The notes: a model not told the origin generated them from the letters alone. A stretch of 64,000 bases of DNA from Streptomyces buecherae (GCF_014295035.1 NZ_CP060404.1:3002501-3066500); one strand, 5' to 3'; positions 17,892 to 25,393 are shown, numbered from the stretch's first letter. Program-made: numbers and translations.

Positions 17892-18398
17892 TCACTTCCA
17901 GGGGTCGGTGAAGGACCGGCCGGGGACCGGCTTGGCGACCAGCGCGATCGAGCTGAAGAAGCTGACCTGGCCGATCGCGAACATCAGGGTGGCCAGCGCC
18001 TTGGGCTCGTAGTACTCGGCCACCTGCGCGTACAGCTCGTCCGGGACCCGCTCGCCCGCCGCGGCCGGCTGGAGCACGGCCTCCACGAGGGCCAGCGCGG
18101 CCCGCTCGGCGGCGGAGAAGTACGGCGAGTCCTGCCAGGACGCAACCGAGGTGATCCGCTCCTCCGACACCCCCGCCTTGCGCAGGAAACCCGTGTGCAG
18201 AACGGTCAGATAGCTGCTGCCCACGATCTGACCCGCGCGGAGGTGCACCAGGCTGATCGTGGAGCGCGGGACCGAGCCGTTGCCGACGACCTTGAACAGT
18301 GCCGCCGACACCTCCGCCAGCTCGGGGACCAGCTCCGAGGGGTCCTCGCTCATCCGCGGGGCCATCGGAACCTCTGCCGTGATCAAGCGTGCGTTCAT
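17892..18398 (-). CDS. Carboxymuconolactone decarboxylase (AhpD-like) family protein lacking the CxxC
   Basis: A 168-residue all-helical protein. The core, AGQIVGSSYLTVLHTGFLRK, aligns with the AhpD-family GCxxCxxxH motif, but both cysteines are replaced (S61 and L64) while the histidine (H68) remains. The rest (WQDSPYFSAAERAALALVEA) is typical of the family. Without the thiol pair it cannot work as a peroxidase-type disulfide enzyme, so a binding or lyase role is possible. ATG 18398 has GAAGGAG eight bases upstream. An 18-bp palindrome lies about 125 bp upstream and is a candidate operator. Confidence 0.82.
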   Translation of the reverse strand: MNARLITAEVPMAPRMSEDPSELVPELAEVSAALFKVVGNGSVPRSTISLVHLRAGQIVGSSYLTVLHTGFLRKAGVSEERITSVASWQDSPYFSAAERAALALVEAVLQPAAAGERVPDELYAQVAEYYEPKALATLMFAIGQVSFFSSIALVAKPVPGRSFTDPWK

Positions 18399-18521
18399 CG
18401 TCGTCTCCTTCGGGTCTGGCTTGTTGTTGCCTTCACCGACCTGACGGATCGCGACAGCCGCGTGTGACAGCCTGGCGCGGATTTCCTGACGGACACGCCA
18501 GACCGAGGTGTTGACCACCTC

Positions 18522-18539
18522 ACCGGTACCGGTACCGGT
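18522..18539. promoter_or_regulatory. Perfect 18-bp palindrome
   Basis: ACCGGTACCGGTACCGGT is its own reverse complement. It lies upstream of the AhpD-like gene and downstream of the secreted-protein gene. It has the size and symmetry of a dimeric repressor operator; the protein that binds it is not visible here. Confidence 0.5.
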
Positions 18540-18647
18540 GATCGGCGCCGCGACCCTCAGGGCGTGACAGCGCGAGGGCGCGCACGGCCGGGGGTCCGGC
18601 CGCGCGCGCCCTCGCGGTGCTTCGTCCGGCGTGCGCCGGCGTACGGG

Positions 18648-19052
18648 TCAGTGGCAGCCCGAGCCGCGCTCCCACCCGGACCAGTCACCCGCCGGGTAGC
18701 TGTAGCGCACGCGCTCCCACAGCTTGCCGTCGGTGCCGGTGACCGAGATGAAGAACGTGTCGTGCGGCAGGCGGCAGATCTCGACCCCGCTGCGGGCGGC
18801 CCCGCCCATGGAGGACCAGGAGTTCCACTTGCCGGACGTGTTGGTCCAGCGCGTCCACACGGCGTAGTCCGTGCCGATCGCGAACTCCTGCTTCACGCCG
18901 TTGCCGAAGGTGTACTGGCTGACGCCGTACTCACAGATGACGCGGCCTCCGCCCACGTTGCACACGTCCGCCCGCGCCGGCGACGCCGTCATGGCCAGGC
19001 CGGCTACGGCCGCGGCGGTGACGAGTACGGCCTTCGTTCTCCTGAGCTTCAT
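18648..19052 (-). CDS. Small secreted protein with Trp/Gly-rich repeats
   Basis: A 134-residue protein with a Sec signal peptide (KLRRTKAVLVTAAAVAGLAM, cleavage likely after SPARA). The mature part starts DVCNVGGGRVICEYG and holds WTRWTNTSGKWNSWSSMGG and VTGTDGKLWERV, a pattern of Trp-rich strands recalling bacterial and fungal beta-propeller lectin repeats. There are four cysteines in the mature part (two N-terminal, ICRL, and the penultimate residue). The function is unknown. ATG 19052 has GGAGG upstream, and that site lies inside a perfect 32-bp palindrome. Confidence 0.8.
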   Translation of the reverse strand: MKLRRTKAVLVTAAAVAGLAMTASPARADVCNVGGGRVICEYGVSQYTFGNGVKQEFAIGTDYAVWTRWTNTSGKWNSWSSMGGAARSGVEICRLPHDTFFISVTGTDGKLWERVRYSYPAGDWSGWERGSGCH

Positions 19053-19064
19053 ACCTGCTTGCTT

Positions 19065-19096
19065 CCTCCGGTGGTGCGCCGGCGCACCACCGGAGG
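19065..19096 (-). promoter_or_regulatory. 32-bp perfect palindrome covering the ribosome-binding site
   Basis: The arm CCTCCGGTGGTGCGCC (19065-19080) is followed directly by its exact reverse complement (19081-19096). On the minus strand the second arm ends in GGAGG, the Shine-Dalgarno of the secreted-protein gene. Folding in the mRNA would hide the site; as DNA it could also be an operator. Confidence 0.7.
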
Positions 19097-19298
19097 TGCA
19101 CCCGTACGCGAGCATCGGCCGGCCACCCCCTCCGAGGGCCGACCCCCTTGCACGCCGAGGCTGCCACCGGGCGCTCACGCGTCGCTAACGCGACGCTGTC
19201 GGAGGCGGGAGCACGGCCGACCGTGGGCGTGAGCGGGCCCGCCGTGGGCGTGAGCGAGCCCATGTCGCACGGGCGGCCCGAACGGGCGGAAGCCGTTC

Positions 19299-19304
19299 TA
19301 AGGT
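19299..19304 (+). promoter_or_regulatory. Candidate -10 of a leaderless promoter
   Basis: TAAGGT ends six bases before GTG 19311, the spacing expected if transcription starts at the start codon. No Shine-Dalgarno is present. Confidence 0.5.
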
Positions 19305-19310
19305 GACCCC

Positions 19311-19769
19311 GTGGACTGGGGGACACTCGTGGGGACGGCGCTCGGCGCGACGATCGGTGTGAGCGCCACGCTCGTCGCGGACCGCCTCCGTTGGAAGCGG
19401 GAGGAGGCGACACGCAAGCAGGACGTCCGCCGCCAGCTCTACGGCGAGTACCTGACGGCCCTCACGCGCACGCGCGGCCGGCTCAAGGAGGTCCGCCGCG
19501 CGGACCTGGCCGCGGACGAGCGGGCGCGCCAGGCCGCCGCGATCTTCCTTGAGGGCGGGGCGTACGAGCTGCGCTACCAGATGGCCCTCACCGCCACCGC
19601 GCCCGTCGTGGAGCACTCCGACGACGCGCTGCGCAAGCTGCGCGACGTGCGGGACCGCATCCAGGAGGGCGCGACGGGCGAGGAGTTACAGGCGGAGCTC
19701 CACCAGTTGATACGCGCGATCAAGACGTTGCGGGACGCGATGCGGGAGGACCTGGGAGCGGACACGTGA
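19311..19769 (+). CDS. Membrane-anchored coiled-coil protein of unknown function with a TTA codon
   Basis: A 152-residue protein with one N-terminal hydrophobic helix (WGTLVGTALGATIGVSATLV) followed by a charged, helical, probably coiled-coil cytoplasmic region (RWKREEATRKQDVRRQLYGE onward). Small proteins with this plan are common in Streptomyces and have no known role. Codon 126 (19686-19688) is TTA, the leucine codon read by the bldA tRNA, so production may be tied to late growth. GTG 19311 has no Shine-Dalgarno but has TAAGGT six bases upstream. I do not recognise a functional domain. Confidence 0.75.
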   Translation: MDWGTLVGTALGATIGVSATLVADRLRWKREEATRKQDVRRQLYGEYLTALTRTRGRLKEVRRADLAADERARQAAAIFLEGGAYELRYQMALTATAPVVEHSDDALRKLRDVRDRIQEGATGEELQAELHQLIRAIKTLRDAMREDLGADT

Positions 19770-19869
19770 CGCCCGGGCGGCGGGACGCGGCGGGTCACGG
19801 CAGGTCGCCCGGTGGCGGGCCTGAACGGCCCGGCACGTCGCGACGGCGCGCCCGCGACCTGATGCCCCC

Positions 19870-21108
19870 TCACGACACCTCCTCCCGATGCCCCCTCGGC
19901 GGCCTCACCCGGCCGGCCCAAAGCTCCAGGTAGCGCTGTTCGGCGAGGCTGGCGGTGGCCTTCGCGGCACGCCGGTAGTGCGCGTACGCGCCGGCCGTGT
20001 CGCCGGTCCGCTCCAGCAGGTGGGCCCGTACGGAGAGCAGTCGGTGGTGGCCGGCCATCCGGTCGTCGCCGTCCAGGGTGGCGAGCAGGGACAGGCCGGC
20101 CGCCGGGCCCTCGGTCTCGGCGAGCGCGATCGCCCGGTTGAGGGTGACCATCGGGTTGGGCGCGACGCGTTCCAGGATCAGGTAGAGGGCGTGCACCTGC
20201 GCCCAGTCGGTCTCCTTGGCCGTGGCCGCGTCGGCGTGCGTGGCGGCGATGGCGGCCTGCAACGCGTACGGGCCCAGTGCCGGACCGGCCAGCGCCGCCT
20301 TGACCAGTGCGGTGCCCTCGTCGACCAGCGCGCAGTCCCACGCCGTACGGTCCTGCTCGTCAAGCGGCACCAGGTCGCCGACCGCCGTGGTGCGGGCGTC
20401 GCGGCGGGCGTGGGTCAGCAGCATCAGCGCGAGCAGCCCGGTCACCTCGCCGTCCTCGGGTAGCCGCGCGTGCGCCATCCGGGTCAGCCGGATCGCCTCG
20501 TGCGCGAGGTCGGGGCGGTGGAGGCTGCTGCCGGAGGAGGCGGTGTACCCCTCGTTGAAGATCAGGTACAGCACGTGCAGGACGACCCGCAGCCGCTCCC
20601 GAAGCTCCGCGCCGCGCGGCAGGGCGAACGAGCTGCCGGCCGCCCTGATCCGCTGCTTGGCCCGGCTGATCCGGGCCCCCATCGTGGCCTCCGGCACCAG
20701 GAACGCGCGGGCGATCTCGGCGGTGGTCAGGCCGCCGACCGCGCGCAGGGTCAGCGCCGTCTGGGAGGCGGGGGTCAGCGTCGGATGGCAGCACAGGAAC
20801 AGCAGGACCAGCGTGTCGTCGGTGTCCGGCGGCTCGGCGGGCGCGGCCTCGGTGGCCAGCGCTGCCTCCCGTTCGCGGCGGGCGTGCTCGCTGCGTATCT
20901 GGTCGATGAGCCGGCGGGAGGCGACGGTCACCAGCCAGCCGCGCGGGTTGTCCGGCACGCCCTCGGTCGGCCACTGCACGGCGGCGGCGATGACCGCCTC
21001 CTGCACCGCGTCCTCGCAGTCCTCGAACCGCCCGTACCGCCGTACCAACGTGGTGAGGACCCGCGGCGTCAGCGCGCGCAGCAGGTCCTCCACGACGAGT
21101 GTGGTCAT
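19870..21108 (-). CDS. ECF42-type RNA polymerase sigma factor
   Basis: A 412-residue extracytoplasmic-function sigma factor. The sigma2 region includes RRYGRFEDCEDAVQEA, the sigma4 region LTLRAVGGLTTAEIARAFL and RISRAKQRIR, and a long C-terminal TPR-like extension (about 180-405, from FNEGYTASSG) replaces an anti-sigma factor; this plan is that of the ECF42 group. ECF42 genes sit next to DGPF (YciI-like) genes, and so does this one: its start overlaps the stop of the upstream yciI-like gene by 4 bp (ATGA). The C-terminal extension is thought to regulate activity directly. Confidence 0.92.
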   Translation of the reverse strand: MTTLVVEDLLRALTPRVLTTLVRRYGRFEDCEDAVQEAVIAAAVQWPTEGVPDNPRGWLVTVASRRLIDQIRSEHARREREAALATEAAPAEPPDTDDTLVLLFLCCHPTLTPASQTALTLRAVGGLTTAEIARAFLVPEATMGARISRAKQRIRAAGSSFALPRGAELRERLRVVLHVLYLIFNEGYTASSGSSLHRPDLAHEAIRLTRMAHARLPEDGEVTGLLALMLLTHARRDARTTAVGDLVPLDEQDRTAWDCALVDEGTALVKAALAGPALGPYALQAAIAATHADAATAKETDWAQVHALYLILERVAPNPMVTLNRAIALAETEGPAAGLSLLATLDGDDRMAGHHRLLSVRAHLLERTGDTAGAYAHYRRAAKATASLAEQRYLELWAGRVRPPRGHREEVS

Positions 21109-21476
21109 GCCTCCAATGGTCCGTCAGCGAACATCACCTGTCGCACCTCGATGCCCAGGCCGTCGATCGCGGCGTCCGGGATCTGGGCGGCCAGCTCGAT
21201 GGCCCGGTCCCTGTCCTCGCAGTCGATCAGGTAGAAGCCGCCCAGGTGCTCCTTGGCCTCCAGGAACGGGCCGTCGGTGACCACCTGCTGGCCGTCGCGC
21301 ACGCTCACCACGGCGGCCTGGGACGGGTCGACGAGGGCCTGCGTGGTGATCAACTCGCCGGACCGCTTCAGCGCCTCGATGAACTTCCCGTGCCCCTCGC
21401 CGATCGCCGCCTTCTCCGCGTCGGTCAGCGCGTCCAGCACGGCCGGGTTGATGTACATGCTGATCACGAACTGCAT
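21105..21476 (-). CDS. YciI-like DGPF-domain protein
   Basis: A 123-residue alpha/beta ferredoxin-like protein. The name-giving motif DGPF is at 68-71 in VVTDGPFLEAKEHLGGF, a context typical of ECF42 partners. The reaction is unknown; related YciI proteins have been linked to peroxidase or hydrolase chemistry. ATG 21476 has GAGGAG upstream. It is the first gene of a two-gene operon and overlaps the sigma factor start by 4 bp, so both are probably made together and controlled by the sigma factor itself. Confidence 0.9.
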   Translation of the reverse strand: MQFVISMYINPAVLDALTDAEKAAIGEGHGKFIEALKRSGELITTQALVDPSQAAVVSVRDGQQVVTDGPFLEAKEHLGGFYLIDCEDRDRAIELAAQIPDAAIDGLGIEVRQVMFADGPLEA

Positions 21477-21783
21477 CGCGTACTCCTCGTGGTGCGCGAC
21501 CCCCGGCGGGGGCCCTTCGACCGGTTGGTCGGAGCCACCGCTCCCGTCTTGACACCCGCCGCCGAAAATCTGGCACGCCGTTTCGATGGGGGCGCGGCCG
21601 GGGTCGGTCCGTGGTCGGCGGGGCGGGGCCGGCGGCTGGCCGCGTGTGACAGTGGCTGGCCCGGCTGACACCCGGATCGCCTCTTTGTCTGCCACCGGTG
21701 AGGACCAGGGCCCGGAAAGGGCCCGACATGGAACAAGTTCAGCGGAGCGCCGCGCGCGCCACCGACGGCATAGACACGGCAGG
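21477..21783. other. 307-bp intergenic region holding the yciI-ECF42 promoter
   Basis: Contains the ECF-type promoter candidate described separately. Apart from that, no gene or hairpin could be supported between the sigma operon and the accessory block. Confidence 0.5.
21528..21554 (-). promoter_or_regulatory. Candidate ECF42 promoter
   Basis: On the minus strand TGTCAA (21554-21549) is followed after 17 bases by CGAC (21531-21528). This is one mismatch from the TGTCGA / CGA(T)C motif I recall for ECF42, and lies about 50 bp upstream of the yciI-like start. Confidence 0.5.
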
Positions 21784-22149
21784 CTAACCGCCCATGTGCT
21801 CCTCGATGGCGTCGAAGATGTCGGCGTCGGTTTCCCGCTGCCAGGCTGGCAGGTCGGCGTAGTCCGCGACGTATCCGGGCTTGGGGTTCTCCATGCGGTG
21901 GTAGATCTGGGCGATCCAACACGTGGCGACGTAGCGGCCCCGCTGTTCGCGGGTGAGCCTGCGCGTCGCGCCGCCACTGATCTCGATGAAGTGGCGCACC
22001 TGCTCGAACACGGCCCCGGCGGCAGCGCGTTCCCACTCCGGGGTGTCGTCCCAGGCGGCGATGTAACCGGGCTTCGGCTCGCCTGGGTAGTGCCGGATTA
22101 CGCCAGCGATCCAGGCTTGGCGAAAGATCCTGCCGGCTTCGGTGGTCAT
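21784..22149 (-). CDS. Internally duplicated 121-residue protein of unknown function
   Basis: Two halves repeat the same pattern: WIAGVIRHYPGEPKPGYIAA with DTPEWERAAAGAVFEQV, and WIAQIYHRMENPKPGYVAD with DLPAWQRETDADIFDAI. The shared core is WIA...R...PKPGYxA..xDxPxWxR....xxF. No family known to me matches, so function is open. ATG 22149 has GAGGGAG four bases upstream and overlaps the stop of the preceding small ORF by 4 bp. It is the last gene of a tightly packed block that starts with an HTH-TPR regulator. Confidence 0.8.
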   Translation of the reverse strand: MTTEAGRIFRQAWIAGVIRHYPGEPKPGYIAAWDDTPEWERAAAGAVFEQVRHFIEISGGATRRLTREQRGRYVATCWIAQIYHRMENPKPGYVADYADLPAWQRETDADIFDAIEEHMGG

Positions 22150-22355
22150 GAGGCTCCCTCTCGGCTCTGTGGAGCGGTGGTGTGCAGTTCGTCGATACGG
22201 GCGTTGAGATCGCGGACCCGTGGGTCACCCAGGAAAGGCGTGAGAGTCGGTTTGAGAGTGCGCAGCCTGCACGGTGGTTGACTGACGGGCCGCGTGCGTC
22301 CGGCCAGCTCTGGCGAGTTAGGGGATGAGGCGGCTGGTGAAGCCGTCGCAGACAA
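22146..22355 (-). CDS. Small ORF between the YdcF-like gene and the duplicated protein
   Basis: A possible 69-residue protein. The C-terminal half (FLGDPRVRDLNARIDELHT) has a helical, coding-like look; the N-terminal half is Pro/Ser-rich and less convincing, so the true start may lie further in at a start I cannot see. It overlaps the end of the YdcF-like gene by 38 bp and the start of the next gene by 4 bp (ATGA), which argues that it is translated. No family is recognised. Confidence 0.45.
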   Translation of the reverse strand: MSATASPAASSPNSPELAGRTRPVSQPPCRLRTLKPTLTPFLGDPRVRDLNARIDELHTTAPQSREGAS

Positions 22356-22983
22356 GGGATTCGTACGCTGCCCGCACGTCTTCCGGGACTTCCTGCTCAG
22401 TAGCGAATCCGAACTTCGGGTACTCGATCACCCGCTGGAGGTCACCGACGAGCATGTCCAGGACGAGTTTCTCGTCGCCGATACTCTTCACGTAATCGCT
22501 GAACTCCAGAGGCTCCGATGCGCAGCTCACCTCCACGTCGGGCCACAGCTGTCGGGCAGTCGCGTACGAGCGCCTTTCCATGTACGGCTTGCAGACCAGC
22601 AGCACCGTGCTGGGATAAATGTCAGCGCCGGCGAGTACCTCACGGGCGTGGGTGATGTTCTCTCCGGTGTTCGTCGCGTACGGCTCCAAGAGAATGGCCT
22701 CGGCAGGAACGCCCAGCTCGATGGCGTGCTCGCGGTAGTGGACCGCCTCGCCGCGCGGGAAGACCCTGGCCGTGGTCGGACTGTTGCCTCCGGTGAACAC
22801 CAGGGTCGGAAAGAGCCCGGCACGGAACAGTTCAGCGGAGTACGTCGCGACACCGAGGTCATGGCTGCCCAGCCCGATCGCCACGTCGACAGGCCGCAAC
22901 ACGTGCTGCATCTGGTGGTAGTCCCAGATCAGCACGGCTCGGCGCCACTGGCTCTCGGTGATGGTCTGCTGGTTGTCGCCCAC
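22318..22983 (-). CDS. YdcF-like (DUF218) protein
   Basis: A 221-residue soluble protein. DUF218 features are visible: the starting strand VDVAIGLGSHDLGVATYSAE, the loop FTGGNSPTTARVFPRGEAVH, and LEPYATNTGENITHARE, where the TNT.EN pattern is characteristic. No transmembrane segment is present, unlike envelope members such as SanA. The family may bind nucleotide-like or SAM-like ligands; the reaction here is unknown. GTG 22983 has GGGAG upstream. The start lies 55 bp inside the end of the HTH-TPR regulator gene, so the two are surely co-transcribed. Confidence 0.85.
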   Translation of the reverse strand: MGDNQQTITESQWRRAVLIWDYHQMQHVLRPVDVAIGLGSHDLGVATYSAELFRAGLFPTLVFTGGNSPTTARVFPRGEAVHYREHAIELGVPAEAILLEPYATNTGENITHAREVLAGADIYPSTVLLVCKPYMERRSYATARQLWPDVEVSCASEPLEFSDYVKSIGDEKLVLDMLVGDLQRVIEYPKFGFATEQEVPEDVRAAYESLVCDGFTSRLIP

Positions 22984-24098
22984 GCGTGTTCTCCCTGGTG
23001 GTCAGCGGCGGGGCCGGACAGCCCCTCGTCCATGGCCTTGATTCCCTCGATGCTGCGCAGCTGGTGTACAAGTCCGTACTGCGCCGCCACCGAGGCGGCC
23101 TGACCGAGGACTAGGCGCCCATCATCCCGCGTCGCGGGATCGGAGAGCAGGACGTGGCCGTGAGCGGTGTCCAGTCGCACGCGTTGCATCGGCGTTTCAG
23201 TCGCTCCACTGCGACGGGCGATATCGATGAATTTCAGGGCCTGAGTGAGGTCGCCGGCGCCACGGCGTGCAAGGGCGAGCTTTTGATGTGCCACCGACCA
23301 GTCATCGGGCTCAGCGAGATCCTCAAAGTCGCGAGTCGCGGCAAGCATGACAGACGTCGCGTATTCGCATTGTCCACTCTTGCTCAACGCGGTTCCCACC
23401 CACAGCCGGGCTCGCGCGCGGTCGCGGCGGGAAAGTCGATCGTCAACCGACAGGGACTCGTAGTGGCGCACGGCGCTTTCCAGCTCTCCAGACATCTCCG
23501 TGATGACAGCCATGGACAGGTCGAGTTGGGCGACGCGTCGGGCATTACCGAGCTGAGCGAACACCGTGCGCGCGCCGGCGTAGGAATGCTGGGCCGATAG
23601 CGGGCCGAACACAGCACCCTGGTCTCGCTTGAGATCGCCAAGCAGGGTGGTAGTACGGCCTAGCAGGTACAGCCCCTTATCATCTAGTTCACAAGCCTTG
23701 AAGCGGCCCAGCCATCGGCTGAGCAGACTGTCCGCGAAGGTGAAGTCCTGTCGGGACAGGAGAATCACCACCCGGTCCAGATCATCGGCCCAGGTCTCGT
23801 ACTCCCAGGCACGAGGCCCGAGGGCGGACGGACGATACCCGGCCACTCGCACCGTGCCGGCCATCTCAGACAGCAGTGCCTCGAAGCGCACGTGCGCGGC
23901 AGGGTCCGCGCGTCCGAGGGCAGTGTCGAGAATGGCTTGCGAGTCAGGTCTGGGCTGCGTTTCGGCGAGCTTGCTCTCCCACTTGGAGACAGTGGCAACA
24001 GCCACGCCAAGGTGCTGGGCGAAGACCCGCACACTCATACGCAGAGCGACCCGTAGTGCCTTGGCCTCCAGGCCGGTCCAGTGGTGCACTGCCGCCAC
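22929..24098 (-). CDS. HTH (XRE-type) regulator with C-terminal TPR-like region
   Basis: A 389-residue protein. An N-terminal XRE-like helix-turn-helix (about 8-65) includes LRMSVRVFAQHLGVAVATVS and KWES. The remaining 300 residues are alpha-helical repeats (for example SLLSRWLGRFKACELDD and ALKFIDIARRSGATE) that resemble the TPR regions of peptide- or ligand-sensing regulators. GTG 24098 is chosen since GAAGGGAG lies seven bases upstream; the longer frame has no site. It leads a four-gene overlapping block and is divergent from an anti-sigma-like ATPase gene. Third-position GC is lower than in neighbouring core genes, suggesting acquisition. Confidence 0.85.
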   Translation of the reverse strand: MAAVHHWTGLEAKALRVALRMSVRVFAQHLGVAVATVSKWESKLAETQPRPDSQAILDTALGRADPAAHVRFEALLSEMAGTVRVAGYRPSALGPRAWEYETWADDLDRVVILLSRQDFTFADSLLSRWLGRFKACELDDKGLYLLGRTTTLLGDLKRDQGAVFGPLSAQHSYAGARTVFAQLGNARRVAQLDLSMAVITEMSGELESAVRHYESLSVDDRLSRRDRARARLWVGTALSKSGQCEYATSVMLAATRDFEDLAEPDDWSVAHQKLALARRGAGDLTQALKFIDIARRSGATETPMQRVRLDTAHGHVLLSDPATRDDGRLVLGQAASVAAQYGLVHQLRSIEGIKAMDEGLSGPAADHQGEHAWATTSRPSPRASGAEPC

Positions 24099-24393
24099 TC
24101 GTCGCTCCCTTCCGCCGAATATCGAAGCAGACGCGAGCGATCGATGTGACGGAAGTGGAACGTAAGGAGAACGGCCGGCGATTGGCAGCAAGCAGGGGCG
24201 TAGCCACGATGGCAGAGTCGCCTTCCGTTGGGTCGCTGGATGGCCCTGAGCGTGGAGCTTCTTACGAATCCCCCTGGTCAGCAGCCAGATCGCGGCCGGC
24301 GGCGGTGGCACGGTGCACAGCGGCCCGCCAGCGGGTGTCGTGCCTCTGACGCGGCTGTTTCGATCCACCCCGACTCACCCTCACGAGGCCCCC

Positions 24394-24801
24394 ATGCACG
24401 CGCACACGACGGCCCACCACACCGGGCATCCCGGCTACACCACGACTCTGACCTGCCGTCCCGAGAGCGCGGCACACGCTCGGGCGTTGGTGCGGGCCGC
24501 GTTGGCCACCTGGGACCTGGAACACCTCACCGATGACGCCGCCACCATCGTCTCCGAGCTGGTCGCCAACTCCGTCACGCACACCGGCTCGCACGCCATC
24601 CGCGTCACCATCACCCGCCCCAGCACCCGCCACATCCGCGTCGCCGTCGTGGACAAGTCCAAGCGGCTGCCCGTCGCGCGCAGCGCGGACGCGCGGGATG
24701 AGAGCGGGCGCGGGATCTCCGTGGTGCAGGCGTTGGCGTGGCGGTGGGGGACCGACCTGCTGCCCTGGGGCAAGCGGGTGTGGGGCGAGTTGCGGTGTTG
24801 A
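24394..24801 (+). CDS. ATP-binding anti-sigma-type protein (HATPase_c)
   Basis: A 135-residue GHKL ATPase of the RsbW/SpoIIAB type. The N box is in IVSELVANSVTHTG, the G box in DESGRGISVVQALAWRWG, and the end KRVWGEL is typical. Such proteins are scattered in Streptomyces, often beside HTH regulators, and may bind a sigma factor or an HTH partner. ATG 24394 has GAGG five bases upstream; the longer frame has none. It is divergent from the HTH-TPR gene with about 295 bp between, an arrangement that often means shared control. Confidence 0.85.
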   Translation: MHAHTTAHHTGHPGYTTTLTCRPESAAHARALVRAALATWDLEHLTDDAATIVSELVANSVTHTGSHAIRVTITRPSTRHIRVAVVDKSKRLPVARSADARDESGRGISVVQALAWRWGTDLLPWGKRVWGELRC

Positions 24802-24829
24802 GCGAGGGCGCTCGGGCCGGGTGGGGCGG

Positions 24830-25393
24830 TCAGGGTTTGGTGCCCGCTCGCGCGCGGCCCCGCCACTCCACCAACCCCCGGACGAACGCGGTGAAGTCCT
24901 CCGCCAGCAGGGTGACGCGGAAATCGTCCTCCTGGTCCACGTGGACCACCGTCGGCTCGCCGGTCCTGCCGCAGGCACGGTAGTCGAAGGCCAGCATGTC
25001 GTGGCCGGCCGACGGGGTGTCCGCGAAGTAGACGCCGAGGTCCGGGTACTCCCACTCCTCGATCCAGAAGCGGCTGCCGAACTCGCCGCCGAGGGAGTTC
25101 GGCTTGGTGCGCCCGATGCCGTACATCCCGTTGACGGCGACGCCGGTCGCCTCGTCGGCGGACGCCGCACCGGGCAGCGGGAAGAAGGCCCGGTTCGGGA
25201 TGCCGCCGTTGTGGGCGCGCATCAGGGCGACGTACGAGCGGGGCAGCCGGTAGCCGCCCAGCTCGGCTTCGAGTTCGGCGATCAGCTCCGGCGTGGGCGG
25301 CGTGTCCTCGACGTAGTCGCGTAGGGCGTACGGCGAGTCGTCCCAGAGGTCCGGAATGTCGAGAACCTCGTCGTCGCCTGTGCGGTGACCCAC
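24830..25393 (-). CDS. SMI1/KNR4-family protein
   Basis: A 187-residue protein with the SMI1/KNR4 (SUKH) features LIAELEAELGGYRLPRSYVA and LMRAHNGG, then a beta-rich region (GMYGIG, IEEWEYPDLGVYFADTPSAG, FDYR, VVHVDQEDD). SUKH proteins include immunity proteins for contact or polymorphic toxins, but many are orphans; no toxin gene lies beside it here. GTG 25393 is used since GGGAGG precedes it by four bases. It is convergent with the ATPase gene, whose stop lies 28 bp away. Confidence 0.85.
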   Translation of the reverse strand: MGHRTGDDEVLDIPDLWDDSPYALRDYVEDTPPTPELIAELEAELGGYRLPRSYVALMRAHNGGIPNRAFFPLPGAASADEATGVAVNGMYGIGRTKPNSLGGEFGSRFWIEEWEYPDLGVYFADTPSAGHDMLAFDYRACGRTGEPTVVHVDQEDDFRVTLLAEDFTAFVRGLVEWRGRARAGTKP

